Shown: in pieces, positions 42,134-44,918 of the stretch
Position numbering within the stretch: position 1 is the stretch's first letter
Layout: every line of letters begins with the position of its first letter
Assembly (NCBI RefSeq): GCF_019049245.1
Contig: NZ_JAGMUK010000027.1
Location: 1-44,918, forward strand
From: Streptomyces sp. AC555_RSS877
Lineage (GTDB): Bacteria > Actinomycetota > Actinomycetes > Streptomycetales > Streptomycetaceae
Reading direction: 5' to 3'
DNA: 44,918 nucleotides
Notes under the pieces: model-generated
Told to the model about the DNA's origin: nothing
Databases searched by the model: none
Seen by the model: only the letters and a program-made list of their open reading frames with translations
Made by a program: the position numbers and the translations under genes

Positions 42134-42159
42134 GAGTGTCGCACGCGGGTACGACACTC
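42134..42159 (-). terminator. U-tract hairpin just upstream of the lysE-type gene
   Basis: On the minus strand GAGTGTCG, a ten-base loop and CGACACTC are followed by TTTTTC and then the exporter ATG. The form is a classical intrinsic terminator, unusual in this genome. It lies between the mutase gene (stop 42185) and the exporter and may end mutase mRNA, act as an attenuator, or be an operator. Confidence 0.6.
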
Positions 42160-42184
42160 CCTCAGTCCATGGTGAAACCGCTGC

Positions 42185-43765
42185 TCAGAAGGCGTCCGAC
42201 GGCACGTAGGTCCCCCAGATCTCCCGCAGCGCGTTGCACACCTCGCCCACCGTCGCCCGGGCCCGCAGCGCGTCCTTCATCGGGTAGAGGACGTTGTCCT
42301 CGCCCTCGGCCGCCTTCTTCAGGGCGGCCAGAGCCGAGTCCACCGCCGCCTGGTCCCGCTCGGCCCGCAGCTTCGCCAGCCGCTCGGCCTGCTGGGCCTC
42401 GATGGCGGGGTCGACGCGCAGGGGCTCGTACGGCTCCTCGATGTCGAGCTGGTAGCGGTTGACACCGACGACGACCCGCTCGCCGGAATCGGTCTCCTGG
42501 GCGATGCGGTAGGCGCTGCGCTCGATCTCGCCCTTCTGGAAGCCGTGTTCGATGGCCGAGACCGCGCCGCCGAGCTCCTCGACCTTGGCCATCAGCTCGA
42601 CGGCCACCGCCTCCACCTCGTCGGTCATCTTCTCGACGACGTACGACCCGGCGAAGGGGTCGACCGTCGCCGTCACGTCGGTCTCGTAGGCGAGGACCTG
42701 CTGGGTGCGCAGCGCCAGCCGCGCGCTCTTGTCGGTCGGCAGCGCGATGGCCTCGTCGAAGGAGTTGGTGTGCAGCGACTGCGTGCCGCCCAGCACCGCG
42801 GCCAGGCCCTGGACGGCGACGCGGACCAGGTTCACCTCGGGCTGCTGGGCCGTCAGCTGGACACCGGCCGTCTGGGTGTGGAAGCGCAGCATCAGCGACT
42901 TGGGGTTCTTCGCGCCGAACTCCTCCCGCATCACCTTCGCCCAGATCCGGCGCGCGGCACGGAACTTGGCGACCTCCTCCAGGATGGTCGTACGGGCCAC
43001 GAAGAAGAAGGACAGGCGGGGCGCGAAGTCGTCGACGTCCATGCCCGCCGCGACCGCCGTGCGCACGTACTCGATGCCGTCCGCGAGGGTGAAGGCGATC
43101 TCCTGCGCGGGCGTGGCGCCCGCCTCGGCCATGTGGTAGCCGGAGATCGAGATGGTGTTCCACTTCGGGATCTCGGCCTGGCAGTACTTGAAGATGTCCG
43201 CGATCAGGCGCAGGGAGGGCTTCGGCGGGAAGATGTACGTCCCGCGGGCGATGTACTCCTTCAGCACGTCGTTCTGGATCGTGCCCGTGAGCTGGGAGGC
43301 GGCGACGCCCTGCTCCTCGCCCACCAGCTGGTACATGAGCAGCAGCAGGGCCGCGGGGGCGTTGATCGTCATCGACGTCGACACCTTGTCCAGCGGGATC
43401 CCGCCGAACAGCAGCCGCATGTCCTCGACCGAGTCGATCGCCACGCCCACCTTGCCGACCTCGCCGCTCGCGATCGGCGCGTCGGAGTCGTGGCCCATCT
43501 GGGTGGGCAGGTCGAAGGCGACCGACAGACCCATGGTGCCGTTGGCGATCAGCTGCTTGTAGCGGGCGTTGGACTCGGTGGCCGTACCGAAACCGGCGTA
43601 CTGGCGCATCGTCCAGGGGCGGCCGGTGTACATGGACGGGTAGACGCCGCGGGTGAAGGGGTACGACCCCGGCTCCCCCAGCTTCTCGGCCGGGTCCCAG
43701 CCCGCCAGGGCCTCCGGCCCGTACACCGGCTCGATGGGCAGTCCCGATTCCGACTCGCGCGCCAT
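42185..43765 (-). CDS. Methylmalonyl-CoA mutase-type large subunit, no B12 domain
   Basis: A 526-residue acyl-CoA mutase catalytic barrel. Conserved: [20 protein letters not shown] with Y56 in [31 protein letters not shown] with R174, [20 protein letters not shown] and [15 protein letters not shown]. Tyr56 and Arg174 match the residues of methylmalonyl-CoA mutase that bind the substrate carboxylate (Tyr89 and Arg207 of the Propionibacterium enzyme), whereas isobutyryl-CoA mutases have Phe and Gln. The cobalamin-binding domain is absent, so a small B12 subunit must come from elsewhere. Start ATG 43765; an AfsQ1-like box lies 22-37 bp upstream. No partner or MeaB-like GTPase gene is in the window. 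Confidence 0.92.
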   Translation of the reverse strand: MARESESGLPIEPVYGPEALAGWDPAEKLGEPGSYPFTRGVYPSMYTGRPWTMRQYAGFGTATESNARYKQLIANGTMGLSVAFDLPTQMGHDSDAPIASGEVGKVGVAIDSVEDMRLLFGGIPLDKVSTSMTINAPAALLLLMYQLVGEEQGVAASQLTGTIQNDVLKEYIARGTYIFPPKPSLRLIADIFKYCQAEIPKWNTISISGYHMAEAGATPAQEIAFTLADGIEYVRTAVAAGMDVDDFAPRLSFFFVARTTILEEVAKFRAARRIWAKVMREEFGAKNPKSLMLRFHTQTAGVQLTAQQPEVNLVRVAVQGLAAVLGGTQSLHTNSFDEAIALPTDKSARLALRTQQVLAYETDVTATVDPFAGSYVVEKMTDEVEAVAVELMAKVEELGGAVSAIEHGFQKGEIERSAYRIAQETDSGERVVVGVNRYQLDIEEPYEPLRVDPAIEAQQAERLAKLRAERDQAAVDSALAALKKAAEGEDNVLYPMKDALRARATVGEVCNALREIWGTYVPSDAF

Positions 43766-43786
43766 GGTGTGTTGCCTCCCGCTGAG

Positions 43787-43802
43787 GTTACTCGCCGGTT
43801 AC
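43787..43802. promoter_or_regulatory. AfsQ1-like box GTTAC-N6-GTTAC
   Basis: Two GTTAC half-sites (43787-43791 and 43798-43802) with exactly six bases between them fit the AfsQ1 consensus GTnAC-n6-GTnAC. It lies 22 bp upstream of the mutase ATG, over the expected promoter. GlnR boxes share the GTnAC half-site, so GlnR is an alternative binder. Confidence 0.5.
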
Positions 43803-43996
43803 CAGCTGGTACGGTCCGACCCTTCGACGGACTGTAGCGGCGGGCGTGCACCCGGTGGAGGGAAGCACGCTGGGACCTTGCTCACAGCCCTTTCGAGGTC
43901 CCGGTCACAACAATGCCGCGCCGTTCGCAACCAGTCATCCGGGGGCAGACATCTCAGGTGGCATCGGTGCACATCCGTGAGACGACGGGGGTCGGA

Positions 43997-44918
43997 ATGC
44001 GTACTGAGGGCATGGGGAGACGGTTCGCCGCGCTGCTGGCCGTGGCCGCGCTGAGCGGTTGCACGGTGCAGGCCGCCGACGGGGACGGCAGACAGGACTC
44101 GCCGGTGCGTGTCGAGCTTCCCGACACGAGCCCCTCGTCCGCCCCGGCGGACGACAAGCCGAGCTCGACGCCCACGCCGAAGAAGAGCGAGCCCGCCCCC
44201 GTGGTCCTGTGGTCCAGGGGCGACTCGGGCCGGGACGTGCGAGAGCTCCAGGCCCGGCTGCGGCAGGTGGCCTGGCTCTTCGACGGACCGACGGGGTCCT
44301 ACGACGATCTGACCGAGCAGGCGGTCAAGGGCTTCCAGGGCAAGCGCGGGCTGCCGAAGACCGGCGAGACCGACACGGTCACCTGGCAGCGGCTGCTGAA
44401 GATGACGCGCGAGCCGGGCCGGTGGGACCTCTACCTGATGGGCGGCCAGCCGGCCGACACCCCGGATCCGCGCTGCCTGGCCGGGCGGGTGCTGTGCATC
44501 AGCAAGACGAGCCGGACCCTGCGCTGGATGATCGACGGGCGGACGGTCAGCACGGTCTCGGTGCGCTTCGGCTCGCAGTACACGCCCACCCGCGAAGGCG
44601 TCTTCAGCGTCTACTGGAAGTCCCGCCACCACGTGTCGACGCTGTACGACTCCCCGATGCCGTACGCGATGTTCTTCAGCGGCGGCCAGGCGGTGCACTA
44701 CTCGTCCGACTTCGCGGCCCGCGGATACGCCGGCGCCTCGCACGGCTGCGTCAACGTACGGGACGAGCCGGCCATCGCGGATCTGTTCGCGCAGGTGAGG
44801 AACGGGGACAAGGTCGTCGTCCTGGCAGCGGCTGCTGAAGATGACGCGCGAGCCGGGCCGGTGGGACCTCTACCTGATGGGCGGCCAGCCGGCCGACACC
44901 CCGGATCCGCGCTGCCTG
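43997..44918 (+). CDS. L,D-transpeptidase lipoprotein, 3' end disrupted
   Basis: Exported peptidoglycan cross-linking enzyme making 3-3 crosslinks. Lipoprotein signal with lipobox LSGC (C22), a Ser/Pro/Lys-rich linker (30-68), peptidoglycan-binding domain about 70-135 (LWSRGDSGRDVRELQARL; AVKGFQGKRGLPKTGETD) and a YkuD domain about 150-275 with HYSSDFAARG and the catalytic SHGCVNVRD (C251). Up to GDKVVV (about 275) the sequence is normal and should stop within a few codons. At 44821 it runs instead into a 98-bp copy of 44382-44479, read in another frame and without a stop. ATG 43997 is chosen with GGGGGTCGGA upstream; ATG 44012 is possible. Confidence 0.88.
   Translation, partial: MRTEGMGRRFAALLAVAALSGCTVQAADGDGRQDSPVRVELPDTSPSSAPADDKPSSTPTPKKSEPAPVVLWSRGDSGRDVRELQARLRQVAWLFDGPTGSYDDLTEQAVKGFQGKRGLPKTGETDTVTWQRLLKMTREPGRWDLYLMGGQPADTPDPRCLAGRVLCISKTSRTLRWMIDGRTVSTVSVRFGSQYTPTREGVFSVYWKSRHHVSTLYDSPMPYAMFFSGGQAVHYSSDFAARGYAGASHGCVNVRDEPAIADLFAQVRNGDKVVVLAAAAEDDARAGPVGPLPDGRPAGRHPGSALP
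44382..44479. repeat. 98-bp direct repeat, first copy
   Basis: This segment within the L,D-transpeptidase gene is identical over 98 bases to 44821-44918 at the window edge. Here it is in the normal reading frame, encoding the end of the peptidoglycan-binding domain and linker. Confidence 0.95.
44821..44918. repeat. 98-bp direct repeat, terminal copy
   Basis: Exact copy of 44382-44479, offset 439 bases, running to the last base. It interrupts the final codons of the L,D-transpeptidase. An assembly end artefact is the likeliest cause. Confidence 0.95.

Overview
The window is very GC-rich DNA with actinomycete codon use (third positions almost always G or C, many GTG starts, several genes that look leaderless). 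Protein content and order match a Streptomyces chromosome: sigQ/afsQ1/afsQ2 with its lipoprotein, then a nucleoside salvage and uptake locus, then a cell-envelope glycopolymer locus. The species cannot be fixed from the sequence alone. The right edge looks like a contig end, because the last 98 bases repeat a segment lying 439 bases upstream.

Layout. (1) 64-5451: divergent sigQ and afsQ1-afsQ2-lipoprotein, with a good AfsQ1-type box (GTCAC-N6-GTCAC) between them, then a VanZ-like protein, a PspC-domain protein and a small secreted protein. (2) 5590-12493: adenosine deaminase, an alpha/beta hydrolase-like protein, a LysR regulator divergent from an MFS exporter, an ECF sigma factor with a SnoaL-like tail, a STAS protein and an AEC-family transporter. 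(3) 12587-21018, all minus strand: two BMP-type nucleoside-binding lipoproteins, an ABC ATPase, two permeases, cytidine deaminase and thymidine phosphorylase. This is an uptake system with its own salvage enzymes. A palindrome with core ACGCGCGT lies in front of adenosine deaminase, both BMP genes and the ABC operon, so one regulator probably controls all four units. (4) 21322-23481: an M20 amidohydrolase and a SAM methyltransferase.

(5) 23488-41423: an envelope glycopolymer island. It encodes a NeuB-type nonulosonate synthase without the usual C-terminal SAF domain, a CMP-nonulosonate synthetase fused to a HAD phosphatase, two polysialyltransferase-like proteins, a DUF6716-like glycosyltransferase, GT2 enzymes, an FkbM methyltransferase, a GtrB/GtrA/flavoprotein triad, a GT-C membrane protein, a GT8-TPR-pyruvyltransferase fusion, a TPR protein ending in a GT29-type (eukaryote-like) sialyltransferase domain, and an acyltransferase. 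Streptomyces coelicolor is known to carry a Kdn-containing teichulosonic acid in its wall. The simplest reading is that this island makes and decorates such a polymer; the exact polymer is inferred.

(6) 41471-44918: a LysE-family exporter preceded by an unusual U-tract terminator-like hairpin, a methylmalonyl-CoA-mutase-type large subunit without a B12 domain and with an AfsQ1-like box upstream, and an L,D-transpeptidase lipoprotein whose 3' end is disrupted by the terminal duplication. No tRNA, rRNA, CRISPR array, insertion sequence or phage gene was seen.
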